Assembly: GCA_003326205.1 (NCBI GenBank)
Contig: LWTK01000094.1
Span: 1-64,000, forward strand
Length of the DNA: 64,000 nt
Source: Nostoc sp. ATCC 43529
GTDB lineage: Bacteria; Cyanobacteriota; Cyanobacteriia; Cyanobacteriales; Nostocaceae
Direction: 5' to 3'
Below the pieces are notes generated by a model, which worked only from the letters and a program-made list of their open reading frames with translations, was not told the DNA's origin and did not search any database. The stretch's first letter is position 1; the number at the start of each line of letters is the position of its first letter. Positions 34,033 through 42,885 of the stretch are shown here, in pieces. Both the position numbers and the translations under genes were made by a program.

Positions 34033-36399
34033 TCAAAAAATATCTTTTCGCTTTTGCAAATAAAATGTCATAGTTAAATAAATAAATGCGTGTAAACATA
34101 AAATACTCCAATTCAAACTCAAATTAGACCATGTTGCTTCATAAACAGATGTTGGTTCAAATGGTTGGGTAAGTGTACTACCATCAGATAATTTAATCGG
34201 TTCGGGAACCAGTTGATTAAGGTTAACCAAAGTACCGTAAGCTCCCACTGACCAACGACTTAGCATTAACCAAGAAACTTTACTCGCAATACCTTCCATT
34301 TTGAACAAAACGCCAGAAAAGATAAATTGAGGAAGCAACAACAAGGGTAAAGCACTATTAGCTTGACTAGTATTTTTGACAAATGCTGAAACAAATAAAC
34401 CCAAACTAAAACTAGTTACAAGTGTCAAAAATGTAGTAATAATTAATCCCCATTGCCAAGAGATTAATTCTGGTTGTGGGGATTTAAAAAATACAAAAAT
34501 TACCGCTGTCATTAACAGAGTTTGTAATCCTGCTAAAACTGAAAGAATAGCGACTTTAGAAGCAAGATAAGCAAATAAACCCAAATTCACCAGCCGTTCT
34601 CGCAGATACATCGCTGACTCTTTGACAATTTCTTGTAATGAGCTAGAAAGTCCTACCCATAACGCAGCACAAGTAAATACAAATAAGACACGCAAAGCTA
34701 AAGGTGCAAGAGTCGGATCTGGTTGTTCTCCTAATACTAAAGGGTCTTGATTTCGGATAGCGAATGTCATTAAACTAATACTAATAGGTGCTGTTAAAAG
34801 TGCTAAAGCAAGGTTCACGCGATCGCGCTTTTGAATTTGAAAGTAACGTTGGGCTAAAATCTTAAATTGTTCCCAAAAAGAAATGCCATGACTGTGATTA
34901 TTGACAATATTTGATTCTCGTAATTGAGTGCCAGAATTGAGACGGTTATCAATATAACGTCGATAATCATCTGATTGCCGAAATTTGTTAGCTTGGTCGA
35001 TGATGTTTTCCGGTTTTTCTAGCTGATTATAAATATCAGCAAAGTCATCTTTAACGCCAAAAAACTGTAAACATTCATCAGCAGGGCCAAAATAACATAG
35101 CCGTCCTCCTCGACCCAAAAACACAACGCGATCGCACAATTTAATATTCGTCGTTGCATGAGTCACCAAAATAACCGTCCGTCCCTGAGAGGCTAATTTC
35201 CGTAACAGCTGCATCATCTTTTTATCCAATCCCGGATCGAGTCCGGAAGTTGGTTCATCTAAGAAAAATAACTTCGGATCGGCTAGTAATTCCACTCCAA
35301 TACTTACCCGTTTCCGCTGTCCTCCACTCAGTTCAGACACCTTAGCATCCCGACGATGGGACATTTCTACATCTTGTAAAGTCTTTTCCACCACCTGAAT
35401 AACATCAATATCCGGCGGTAGTCGCAGCTTGGCAGCATAGGTGAGAACTTCAGACACCGTGAGTTCTTGGTGAATAATGTCATCTTGGGGTACATAACCA
35501 ATGTGCGTGCGGTACATGTTGAAATTGTTCCGCAAATTTTCACCATTTAAATAGACTACACCTTGGGTTGTTTGCTCTACCCCCAATAGCGTCCGCATCA
35601 AAGTTGACTTTCCAGCACCACTTCCTCCCACCAAGGCGACAAACTGTCCGGGTTCAATGGGTATAGAAATATCATCCAATCGTCGCTTGTCTCGATCTTG
35701 AATTACTAGATTGCAAGCATCCAAGCGAATTTTATTTCCTGGGTCAAGTATTTGTAACTCATCGCCACGCAGCACTAGTGTAAATGGCCCGATACGAATT
35801 GTTGCTCCTGCTGACAATACAGCAGTGCCATTGACTTTTTGCCCATTTATAAAGACACCATTGGTACTGTAATCGCGCAGAATATAACGCCCTTGAGCAT
35901 CAGTATCAATTGTCGCGTGGCGGCGAGAAACAGTAGGGGCTTCCAGAGGTAAAGTAGCGTTGACATCGCGACCTAGTAAAACTGACCGATTTTTCAGAGA
36001 AACCCTTTGTAATTGCTGTGTATTGTTCCCTGAGGGCTGGGTTCGATTATAGTAGGTCAGTACTATCTGGTCTTGAGAGTTCTGACCAATGCGAATTTCT
36101 GTGCCGTTTTTGAGGCTATAGCCAGATTCTGGAGTTATGCGGATCTGATTGATATAAAGCCCATTGGTACTAGGTTTTTCACCATTTCCATCATAAATGC
36201 GATAATCTTCGCCATCTTTGCGTAGGAGAGCTTGATATCTGCCTACAAGTTGCCAATCTATAGGGACAACTAGATCGGCAAAAGCGCGATCGCGCCCCAA
36301 TATATGTTGTTGCTCCTTCAGTTCAAAGTATAAGATTATTCCTTTATTTTCTAGTTTTAAATAAGAATTTACGTTTGTACTATTTATGCCTGCACTCAT
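34033..36399 (-). CDS. FHA-FHA-ABC(G) transporter, ATPase fused to permease
   Basis: A 788-residue half-transporter. Two forkhead-associated domains come first: FHA1 at about 32-98 lacks the phosphothreonine-binding SRxH (reads VGRYQ), while FHA2 at 141-207 keeps GRD, SRRH (158-161) and Asn180, so it should bind phosphothreonine. The ABC domain has Walker A GGSGAGKST (258-266), signature LSGGQRKR (357-364) and Walker B FFLDEPTSGLD. Six hydrophobic helices (about 530-780) form an ABC-2 permease. The layout is that of mycobacterial Rv1747, which is paired with the kinase PknF. Here two kinase genes flank it, kinase 1 convergent and kinase 2 divergent. The substrate is unknown. Confidence 0.9.
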   Translation of the reverse strand: MSAGINSTNVNSYLKLENKGIILYFELKEQQHILGRDRAFADLVVPIDWQLVGRYQALLRKDGEDYRIYDGNGEKPSTNGLYINQIRITPESGYSLKNGTEIRIGQNSQDQIVLTYYNRTQPSGNNTQQLQRVSLKNRSVLLGRDVNATLPLEAPTVSRRHATIDTDAQGRYILRDYSTNGVFINGQKVNGTAVLSAGATIRIGPFTLVLRGDELQILDPGNKIRLDACNLVIQDRDKRRLDDISIPIEPGQFVALVGGSGAGKSTLMRTLLGVEQTTQGVVYLNGENLRNNFNMYRTHIGYVPQDDIIHQELTVSEVLTYAAKLRLPPDIDVIQVVEKTLQDVEMSHRRDAKVSELSGGQRKRVSIGVELLADPKLFFLDEPTSGLDPGLDKKMMQLLRKLASQGRTVILVTHATTNIKLCDRVVFLGRGGRLCYFGPADECLQFFGVKDDFADIYNQLEKPENIIDQANKFRQSDDYRRYIDNRLNSGTQLRESNIVNNHSHGISFWEQFKILAQRYFQIQKRDRVNLALALLTAPISISLMTFAIRNQDPLVLGEQPDPTLAPLALRVLFVFTCAALWVGLSSSLQEIVKESAMYLRERLVNLGLFAYLASKVAILSVLAGLQTLLMTAVIFVFFKSPQPELISWQWGLIITTFLTLVTSFSLGLFVSAFVKNTSQANSALPLLLLPQFIFSGVLFKMEGIASKVSWLMLSRWSVGAYGTLVNLNQLVPEPIKLSDGSTLTQPFEPTSVYEATWSNLSLNWSILCLHAFIYLTMTFYLQKRKDIF

Positions 36400-36691
36400 A
36401 AACTTAAGTTGGTTTCAAAATGTTTAATTATGGATTATTAAGAGCAGGCGCACTCGCGGTACAGCACCCGCTACGAATGAAAGACTTTTTCGTCCCCTAC
36501 ACCCATGTTTCTTAAGAGCAGTTTACAGACGCGCTCACTGATGGAACAAAAAAATAAAATCTTCTTCCTTGTGCCTCCTGCCTTCTGCCTTGTTTATTAA
36601 AAGAATCTTGTCATGAGATATAGCAGGTTAAACCCAAAATAAGGAAAATATCTAAGGTACATTGAGAAAGGGCGCACGCTTGTAACTTTTC

Positions 36692-38506
36692 ATGACAACA
36701 ACGCTGCTAAACAATCGCTATCAAGTTATCCAGGTCATCGGTGCTGGTGGATTTGGCGAAACCTTCCTCGCTGAAGACACCCACATGCCTTCTGGGCGTC
36801 GCTGCGTAATTAAGCAACTCAAACCGATAACCAACAATGACCCGCAAACTTACCAAATAATCCAAGAACGGTTTAAGAGAGAAGCAGCAACCTTGGAATA
36901 TTTGGGTGAAAGTTGTAACCAAATTCCCAAACTCTACGCTTATTTTTCTGAGAGTGGGCAATTTTACCTCGTCCAAGAATGGATTCACGGCCAAACTCTG
37001 ACAAAAATTATTGAAGCCAAAGGATTTGAGAGTGAAGCTGTTGTGCGGGAAATCCTCTTGAGTCTGCTGTCAGTTTTGGATTATGTCCACAGCAAAGGGA
37101 TTATTCACCGGGATATCAAACCTGAGAACATCATTATCCGTTCTGTTGATGGCAAACCAGTTTTAATTGATTTTGGTGCAGTCAAAGAAACAATACGTTC
37201 CGTGGTGACTTCCCCAGGATACCCCACGCGATCGCTCGTCATTGGTACGCCTGGGTATATGCCCAGCGAACAAGCCGTTGGGCGTCCAGTTTACGCCACA
37301 GATATCTACAGCTTGGGCTTAACAGCAATTTATTTGTTGACTGGCAAACACCCGCAAGAACTACTAACCGATTTGCAAACTGGTGAAATCCTTTGGCATC
37401 AGCACGCGCCTCATGTCTCTGCCCAATTGGCTGCGGTACTCAATCAGGCAATAAAACCTCATGCAGGCGATCGCTTCAGTACTGCTAGTAAAATGTTATA
37501 TGCATTGCAGTCTCCTAGTTATATTTCGCCACAGCCACCTACAACTGCTAACACAATCAGCTTATCCCCCCCTGCGACATCAACTCGACAAACAGAAGCG
37601 ATATCTTCCCCCCAAAAAACTCCAATAATTAATGGATCTTCTAAACCTGGAAATTGGCAAAAACCTGCTGTGATTCTTGGTAGTTTGCTGGTAGGCGGCT
37701 TAATTGGTGCAGTTGCAATTTCTGGCATGACTCGTCAGCAACAACTACAAACAACCACTGCCACAAGTCCCACTCCATCACCAGAATCTCAGCCGACTCC
37801 TACATTTACCAATCCACCAGTTTCTTCCCAAACTTCTCCAGTTCCAGTTGTACCCACCTCACCACCACAGCCAGAAGTAACTCCTGAATCCATACCAACT
37901 TTTAATCCCCCAGTTGCATCTAGGCCACAGCCACAAAACGAGCCTGTAACTTTAGAGACTCCAACACCAGTAGCGACATCAACACCACAGCCAGAACCAG
38001 AAAATCAGGTTCCGGTTCCCACACCACAGAAAAAGCCCCTAAGTAAATTAGCTGCAACTGCCAGCAAGCAAGACGTTCCCGCATTTCCCACAGGTACATC
38101 CAGAAATGTTGTAGAAGCTACCCTCGGCAAACCAAGGAAAGATTTAAGAGGCGCGTGGGGTAATACCCGCGCTGTTGTTTACAAACTTGTGCCAAACAAA
38201 ATAGACCTTGGCTACCTATTCGATCGCAATTCTCAAGCACTGCGCCAAACCGAGGTATCTTTTGCCGATTCTGTAGAACCACAGCTAATGGAGTCTACTC
38301 TAAATCGACTTTTGAACGGCCAAGCCACTGAAGAGATTAAGCAGGGGCTTAAACAGGTACAGCAGGGTCAGTCTGATAATTTTAGTTTCAGAAATGGCTC
38401 AGTTAAGGGCCAGATTATTCGCCAAGAATGTAATTTTATTTACATTAGTATTTGGGATGAAGATTTACATGATTTTGTAAATCCATCTACAGGTAAAAAA
38501 TGTTAA
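36692..38506 (+). CDS. Membrane-anchored Ser/Thr protein kinase (kinase 2)
   Basis: A 604-residue kinase with a catalytic domain (1-270) closely similar to kinase 1: glycine loop GAGGFGETF, Lys in VIKQL, catalytic loop HRDIKPEN (about 139), DFG (about 160). A membrane helix (about 327-346, VILGSLLVGGLIGAVAI) is followed by a Pro/Thr/Gln-rich linker and a C-terminal domain (about 450-604) whose start (GTSRNVVEATLGKP) resembles the BamE/SmpA-like GxxxxxVxxxLGxP motif. It is divergent from the FHA transporter gene with 292 bp between them, so a shared control region is likely. Substrate assignment to the exporter is an inference from gene order. Confidence 0.9.
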   Translation: MTTTLLNNRYQVIQVIGAGGFGETFLAEDTHMPSGRRCVIKQLKPITNNDPQTYQIIQERFKREAATLEYLGESCNQIPKLYAYFSESGQFYLVQEWIHGQTLTKIIEAKGFESEAVVREILLSLLSVLDYVHSKGIIHRDIKPENIIIRSVDGKPVLIDFGAVKETIRSVVTSPGYPTRSLVIGTPGYMPSEQAVGRPVYATDIYSLGLTAIYLLTGKHPQELLTDLQTGEILWHQHAPHVSAQLAAVLNQAIKPHAGDRFSTASKMLYALQSPSYISPQPPTTANTISLSPPATSTRQTEAISSPQKTPIINGSSKPGNWQKPAVILGSLLVGGLIGAVAISGMTRQQQLQTTTATSPTPSPESQPTPTFTNPPVSSQTSPVPVVPTSPPQPEVTPESIPTFNPPVASRPQPQNEPVTLETPTPVATSTPQPEPENQVPVPTPQKKPLSKLAATASKQDVPAFPTGTSRNVVEATLGKPRKDLRGAWGNTRAVVYKLVPNKIDLGYLFDRNSQALRQTEVSFADSVEPQLMESTLNRLLNGQATEEIKQGLKQVQQGQSDNFSFRNGSVKGQIIRQECNFIYISIWDEDLHDFVNPSTGKKC

Positions 38507-38850
38507 TTTTCAATTTAATTTTTGTATCCTATAAGACAGATACAATATTCAACATCAGAGTGAAAAACCCAGTCTTTTGAGCAAAAATTAACAGAATTTC
38601 AGTCTTATTAAACACAAAAAGTAGGTTTTTAAGATTAGTAAATTTGTGTTCTAAGTTTTGGGAATAAACTCATAAAACTCTGTCTTGACCATGCCCAATG
38701 CCCATTTTCAATTCTGAGTCATCATAAAGTTATAAATACCATTATTAAGTTTTTAATAATACTTGTCTCAGCTTCCACATCCATGTCGTAAAGTGCAATC
38801 AAAATTGTGTAATCTGAAAACAGCTAAGCTAATGATTCTATTGAGGTCTG
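38507..38850. other. Intergenic region after kinase 2
   Basis: AT-rich, with a weak hairpin region near 38540-38580 and no protein-like frame. It probably contains the promoter of the next small gene; nothing specific is seen. Confidence 0.5.
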
Positions 38851-39063
38851 ATGACTCCTACAATTATGCGTCAGCTTTGGTCTGTGGTTGAAACCGCCCA
38901 AGCGAAGATCCTCTTACAACTTGATGATGCTAGCTTGGTGCAGTGGTTGGTGAAACAAACAGCAACGCAAATTTTGTTAAATTCCAACGAAACTGATTTT
39001 CTCAGCCACTACATTCAATCTCGGCTAGCACTCATACGCGATATTGCTCATGAACGTCAGTAA
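38851..39063 (+). CDS. Small helical hypothetical protein
   Basis: A 70-residue, apparently all-helical soluble protein (LWSVVETAQAKILLQLDDASLVQWLVKQ) with no recognised domain. Composition and the sensible ATG start support a real gene. It stands alone, 28 bp of pure STRR away from the convergent ribD gene. Confidence 0.65.
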   Translation: MTPTIMRQLWSVVETAQAKILLQLDDASLVQWLVKQTATQILLNSNETDFLSHYIQSRLALIRDIAHERQ

Positions 39064-39066
39064 ATT

Positions 39067-39091
39067 TAGAATTCTGAATTCTGAATTCTTT
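39067..39091. repeat. GAATTC-type STRR between convergent genes
   Basis: Three GAATTCT units fill nearly all of the space between the 70-residue gene and ribD; there is no room for a separate terminator. Confidence 0.75.
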
Positions 39092-40303
39092 TCACGCTCG
39101 ACTTGTTTGGGGAAAATAACCTTCCACTAAGCAGTCTGAGCCTATTACACGCCAACGAACGCGTTCTAAAGACAGTGCCTGAGTCATAGTAGTAAAACCT
39201 AAATCGCCTACAGGTGTAGGAGCAATGCTACCTCCAATGATTTTTGGGGCAATAAACGCTAAGATTTTTTGCACTGCTCCTTGAGCGATCGCACTAGCAG
39301 CTAAAGTACTACCACACTCCCACAACACACTACAAAAACCCCGTTCATATAAGTACGCCATTGCTCGATCTGGTGTAAGTGATGTCAGTTCCACTACCTC
39401 CACCCCAAGTTTCCGCAACAGTTCTTGAAAATCAGGGTTAGCACCCTCTTCTGTCAACACCAAAGTTGGAGCATCCGCAGTTTGCCACAGGTGGGCATTT
39501 TCCGGTAAGTTAAGACGACGACTCATTACCACCCGCAGGGGATTATGTGCCCCTACCTGATGGCTAGTTAAATAAGGATTATCTAGTCGTACTGTATTAC
39601 CGCCGACAATGACAGCATCACAAGCCGCCCGCAACTGATGTACTTCAGTGCGGGAATCTTGGCTTGTTACCCAAGCACTGTGACCAGAGGTAGTAGCAAT
39701 TTTGCCATCTAAAGTCATGGCATATTTTAAAATTCCCAAAGGTCGTTTGTAGAGAATGCGATGAACAAAACCTTCATTTAGCTGACGACAAGCCTCTTCC
39801 TCTACTCCTACCAACACCTCAATCCCCGCCGCACGTAAGCGAGCAATACCTCCTCCAGCCACCAGTGGATTCGGATCGACCATACCCACTACCACCTTGG
39901 CCACCCCTGCTTTAACCAAGGCTTCCGAACAAGGGGGAGTGCGTCCGTAGTGATTGCAAGGTTCGAGGCTGACGTAGATTGTTGCCCCTTGGGCTTGAAC
40001 TCCTGCTGCTTTCAAGGCAAACACTTCTGCATGAGGCTCACCTGCACGAGGATGAAATCCTTCCGCGACAATCTCGCCATCCTTGACAATCACCGCTCCC
40101 ACTAGTGGGTTTGGTGAAGTACGCCCTAAGGCGCGGCGAGCAAGTTCCAAACACCGCTGCATCATCCGAGAGTCAAAGTCAGTTCCTACTTTTTCTTTCG
40201 GCGGTGAACCCGAATCGGTATTAGGCCGCATTATAAATGTATTTTCTTGAGGGTAATTGGGTAGGGATGCATCCGCTTGAGCGACCACTGGGAAATTATC
40301 CAT
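39092..40303 (-). CDS. ribD: Bifunctional riboflavin deaminase/reductase
   Basis: At 403 residues from the ATG at 40303 (18 further codons are open upstream but look non-native). The deaminase half (about 47-190) has the zinc site HAE (GEPHAEVFAL) and PCNHYGRTPPC; the reductase half (about 190-400) has MTLDGKIATTSGHSAWVT and the nucleotide-binding GGNTVRLDNPYL. The enzyme performs the second and third steps of riboflavin synthesis in the cytosol. The N terminus carries a roughly 40-residue extension before the deaminase domain, seen in some cyanobacteria. No other rib gene is adjacent. Confidence 0.93.
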   Translation of the reverse strand: MDNFPVVAQADASLPNYPQENTFIMRPNTDSGSPPKEKVGTDFDSRMMQRCLELARRALGRTSPNPLVGAVIVKDGEIVAEGFHPRAGEPHAEVFALKAAGVQAQGATIYVSLEPCNHYGRTPPCSEALVKAGVAKVVVGMVDPNPLVAGGGIARLRAAGIEVLVGVEEEACRQLNEGFVHRILYKRPLGILKYAMTLDGKIATTSGHSAWVTSQDSRTEVHQLRAACDAVIVGGNTVRLDNPYLTSHQVGAHNPLRVVMSRRLNLPENAHLWQTADAPTLVLTEEGANPDFQELLRKLGVEVVELTSLTPDRAMAYLYERGFCSVLWECGSTLAASAIAQGAVQKILAFIAPKIIGGSIAPTPVGDLGFTTMTQALSLERVRWRVIGSDCLVEGYFPQTSRA

Positions 40304-40660
40304 AATTTTAGGCAACACTGTAAGTATTCTGCACACATGGGCGCAGCCTCTTGGCAAGAGAATCGCGCTTTGCTCCTGATAATTAAACAGAGTGATATCC
40401 AGGCGCTATTATTTAGCTGTTTTAACTTGCATCAGCCTGTAATATTTACATTTCACTCTAGCTTGAATCCTATAACAATTCTCATTTCGATGAGGTACAT
40501 AAGTATTGTGCCGCTACAACGATTTGTACTATTTTCTCAGCACTGGGCAATAACTTTAGAACTTCACGGTTACCCAAATCACAAGTTCGGTGACTCAGGA
40601 CTCAGTTTGGGATAGAGTATTGTGTGTGCCAACTTCGATCGCCACCTGATGGAGACTGCA
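40304..40660. other. Divergent intergenic region between ribD and thioredoxin
   Basis: Contains the promoters of two divergent genes. A long frame (40277-40615) overlaps the ribD start on the other strand and lacks protein-like composition. An imperfect hairpin region is visible near 40376-40420. Nothing further can be assigned. Confidence 0.45.
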
Positions 40661-40996
40661 ATGAGTAAGGCTGTAATCACCATAACTGATGCCGATTTTG
40701 AAACCGAAGTGTTAAAAGCTGAGCAGCCTGTATTAGTTTACTTTTGGGCTTCCTGGTGCGGCCCTTGTCAATTAATGTCGCCCATGATTAACTCAGCTGC
40801 CAGTGCTTATAGCGATCGCCTCAAAGTCGTTAAAATGGAAATTGACCCCAACCCACTTACGGTTAAACAGTACCAAGTGGAAGGAGTCCCCGCCCTCAGG
40901 CTAATTCAAGGAGAAAAACTACTAGAATCCACTGAGGGAGTCATCGGCAAAGATAAATTACTCAGCCTTTTAGCCAAGCATTTAGATACTAATTAG
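40661..40996 (+). CDS. Thioredoxin
   Basis: A 111-residue thioredoxin with the canonical active site WCGPC (YFWASWCGPCQLMSPM, about 26-41) and the cis-proline loop VEGVPALRLIQ. It reduces disulfides in cytosolic targets. Three candidate starts exist; ATG 40661 is chosen because GGAG ends 6 bases before it and it gives the usual N terminus (MSKAVITITDADF). The stop codon TAG is the start of a TTAGTCA heptamer array. It is divergent from ribD. Confidence 0.92.
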   Translation: MSKAVITITDADFETEVLKAEQPVLVYFWASWCGPCQLMSPMINSAASAYSDRLKVVKMEIDPNPLTVKQYQVEGVPALRLIQGEKLLESTEGVIGKDKLLSLLAKHLDTN

Positions 40997-41043
40997 TCAT
41001 TAGTCAATAGTCATTGGTCATTTGTCATTGGACAAATGACAAA
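40993..41043. repeat. TTAGTCA STRR overlapping a stop codon
   Basis: TTAGTCA-type units begin on the thioredoxin stop codon and end in an ATTTGTCATTGGACAAAT-type fold-back. A further palindromic patch (GCTTTGCTATACC... region, 41093-41160) follows. Confidence 0.75.
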
Positions 41044-41186
41044 GCGCAAAGTTTCTTATCGGGTTTCCTGTGATAGAGTAGCGATTCGCTGTGTGCGGAA
41101 GCGTCTGGCTTTGCTATACCGTATCCCTACGGACAAGCAAGCCAGCAAAAGCGTCTCCATACACAGAAGGATACAGAACTTCGTAA

Positions 41187-41248
41187 CTAATGACTAGTGA
41201 CTAATGACTAGTGACTAATGACTAACGACTAATGACTAATGACTAATG
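41187..41248. repeat. ATGACTA heptamer array reaching a start codon
   Basis: Eight to nine tandem ATGACTA-type units end at the ATG used by the aminotransferase gene. There is no Shine-Dalgarno-like sequence between the array and the gene, so the array occupies the whole leader proximal to the start. Confidence 0.85.
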
Positions 41249-42511
41249 ATTAACATACAGTTTGCAAAACGTTTACAACCCCTACAATCTAATGTATTTG
41301 CTGATATGGATAGAGCCAAAGCACTTGCCTTGGCTGCTGGACAACAGCTAATTGATTTGTCTTTGGGGTCTTCTGATTTACCAGCCGAGGCGCATGTTAT
41401 TGAGGCGATCGCCCAATCTCTTCACGATCGCACTACCCACGGCTATCTATTATTTAATGGTACCCAAGGCTTTCGCGAAGCCGCAGCCAACTGGTACGAA
41501 AAAAAATTTGGCATCAAAGTCGATCCGCAAACTGAGGTGCTACCCCTGATTGGTTCTCAAGAAGGTACCGCTCATTTACCCTTAGCATTGCTTAACCCTG
41601 GTGATTTTGCCCTGTTGCTCGATCCTGGCTACCCCTCCCATGCTGGAGGAGTCCACCTTGCAAGTGGGCAAATTTACCCAATGCCATTAAGGGAAGAAAA
41701 CGGTTTTTTACCAGTGTTTGCTGATATTCCGGCCCCAGTCCTGGCTCAGTCGCGGATGATGGTATTAAGTTATCCCCACAATCCCACAGCCGCGATCGCT
41801 CCTTTATCTTTCTTCCAAGAAGCCGTCGCCTTCTGTCAGCAACACAATCTCGCCTTGGTTCACGATTTTCCTTACGTGGATTTGGTATTTACAGCGACTG
41901 GGGACTGGGGCAAAGAAGGACACAAAGACATGGGGACACGGAGATACGGGGACAATTCCCTTCCCACGTCCTCTTCCCAGTCCCTAGTGCCTTCAATTTT
42001 GCAAGCCGATCCAGAGAAAAGCATTTCAATCGAATTTTTTACCCTTTCCAAGTCCTACAACATGGGTGGCTTCCGCATTGGCTACGCCATCGGCAATGCC
42101 CAGTTAATTAATGCTTTACGCCAAGTAAAAGCCGCTGTTGATTTTAACCAGTATCGGGGAATTTTAAATGGGGCGATCGCTGCTTTGACTGGGCCTCAAA
42201 GTGGGGTAAAAACTGCTGTAGCTACCTTCCAGCAGCGCCGTGATGCTTTCATTACTGCTTTACACCGCATTGGCTGGAATGTTCCCACTCCCCAAGCCAC
42301 AATGTATATCTGGGCAAAGTTGCCTTCACGTTGGAGCCAAAACTCCATAGAATTTTGCACTCAGCTGGTGAAACAAACTGGTGTAGCTGCTTCCCCAGGT
42401 GCAGGTTTTGGCAAATCTGGCGAAGGGTATGTCCGCTTTGCTTTGGTGCATGAGCCTTCTTTGTTGGAAACAGCTGTAGAAAGAATGGCTAAGTTCCTAA
42501 ATTCAAACTGA
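41246..42511 (+). CDS. PLP-dependent aminotransferase (LL-DAP aminotransferase-like)
   Basis: A 421-residue fold-type I aminotransferase. It shows MDRAKALALAAGQQLIDLSLGSSDLP, LIGSQEGTAHLPLALLNPGD, the SYPHNPTAA motif and the PLP lysine in FFTLSKSYNMGGFRIG, then YIWAKLP. It is close to the LL-diaminopimelate aminotransferase group, though the substrate cannot be fixed by reading. Residues about 219-248 (GDWGKEGHKDMGTRRYGDNS and onward) do not look like the family and are encoded by repeat-type DNA (41900-41990), an apparent in-frame insertion before the PLP lysine. Its start codon lies in an STRR. It may thus be a functional enzyme with a surface loop, or mildly damaged. Confidence 0.85.
   Translation: MINIQFAKRLQPLQSNVFADMDRAKALALAAGQQLIDLSLGSSDLPAEAHVIEAIAQSLHDRTTHGYLLFNGTQGFREAAANWYEKKFGIKVDPQTEVLPLIGSQEGTAHLPLALLNPGDFALLLDPGYPSHAGGVHLASGQIYPMPLREENGFLPVFADIPAPVLAQSRMMVLSYPHNPTAAIAPLSFFQEAVAFCQQHNLALVHDFPYVDLVFTATGDWGKEGHKDMGTRRYGDNSLPTSSSQSLVPSILQADPEKSISIEFFTLSKSYNMGGFRIGYAIGNAQLINALRQVKAAVDFNQYRGILNGAIAALTGPQSGVKTAVATFQQRRDAFITALHRIGWNVPTPQATMYIWAKLPSRWSQNSIEFCTQLVKQTGVAASPGAGFGKSGEGYVRFALVHEPSLLETAVERMAKFLNSN
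41900..41990. repeat. In-frame repeat inside aminotransferase gene
   Basis: GGGACTGGG on the left (41901 area) is mirrored by CCCAGTCCC on the right (about 41977-41985). Between them lies GGGGACA-type sequence like the minisatellite at 24250. The segment is about 90 bp, a multiple of three, with no stop in the gene frame. GGGACTG units also occur at 5811-5834. Confidence 0.65.
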
Positions 42512-42885
42512 ATGCCAAGTATTTTTTCGCTGGGGTAGTACAAGACAGATGTGCTATCCCATTTTTACGTATATATACTAAAAAGTGAAATTAATTAAAT
42601 GCGTATTTTAAATTACTACGCGTTTTAAAATAATTCTGTAATTATACATATAGATATAGAAAAATATTCGTCATCATTTTATTGATAATCAACACGAACT
42701 TCACCCAATAAAGTCTTCCGGTTTCTTAAACTGGGTTTGTACGTTCAGCTACCAGAAACGGCTAACAATACAAATTGTGTTTTTAAGCAGCAGTATTGCC
42801 AAAAAGCCTGTAGCCAAGACAGTCCAAGCCTAGAAATAGCAGTAGTTTAAACCTTAACTTCCAAACTGACGGAGACTAAAAAAAA
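42512..42885. other. Intergenic region upstream of PEP-CTERM gene
   Basis: AT-rich with no frame of interest; presumably the promoter and leader of the PEP-CTERM gene. GGAG at about 42870 is its likely ribosome site. Confidence 0.5.

Noticed and set aside
40277-40615. Open frame of 112 codons between ribD and thioredoxin
   Set aside because: It overlaps the ribD start on the other strand, has no ribosome site and no protein-like composition; it is most likely the promoter region of two divergent genes.
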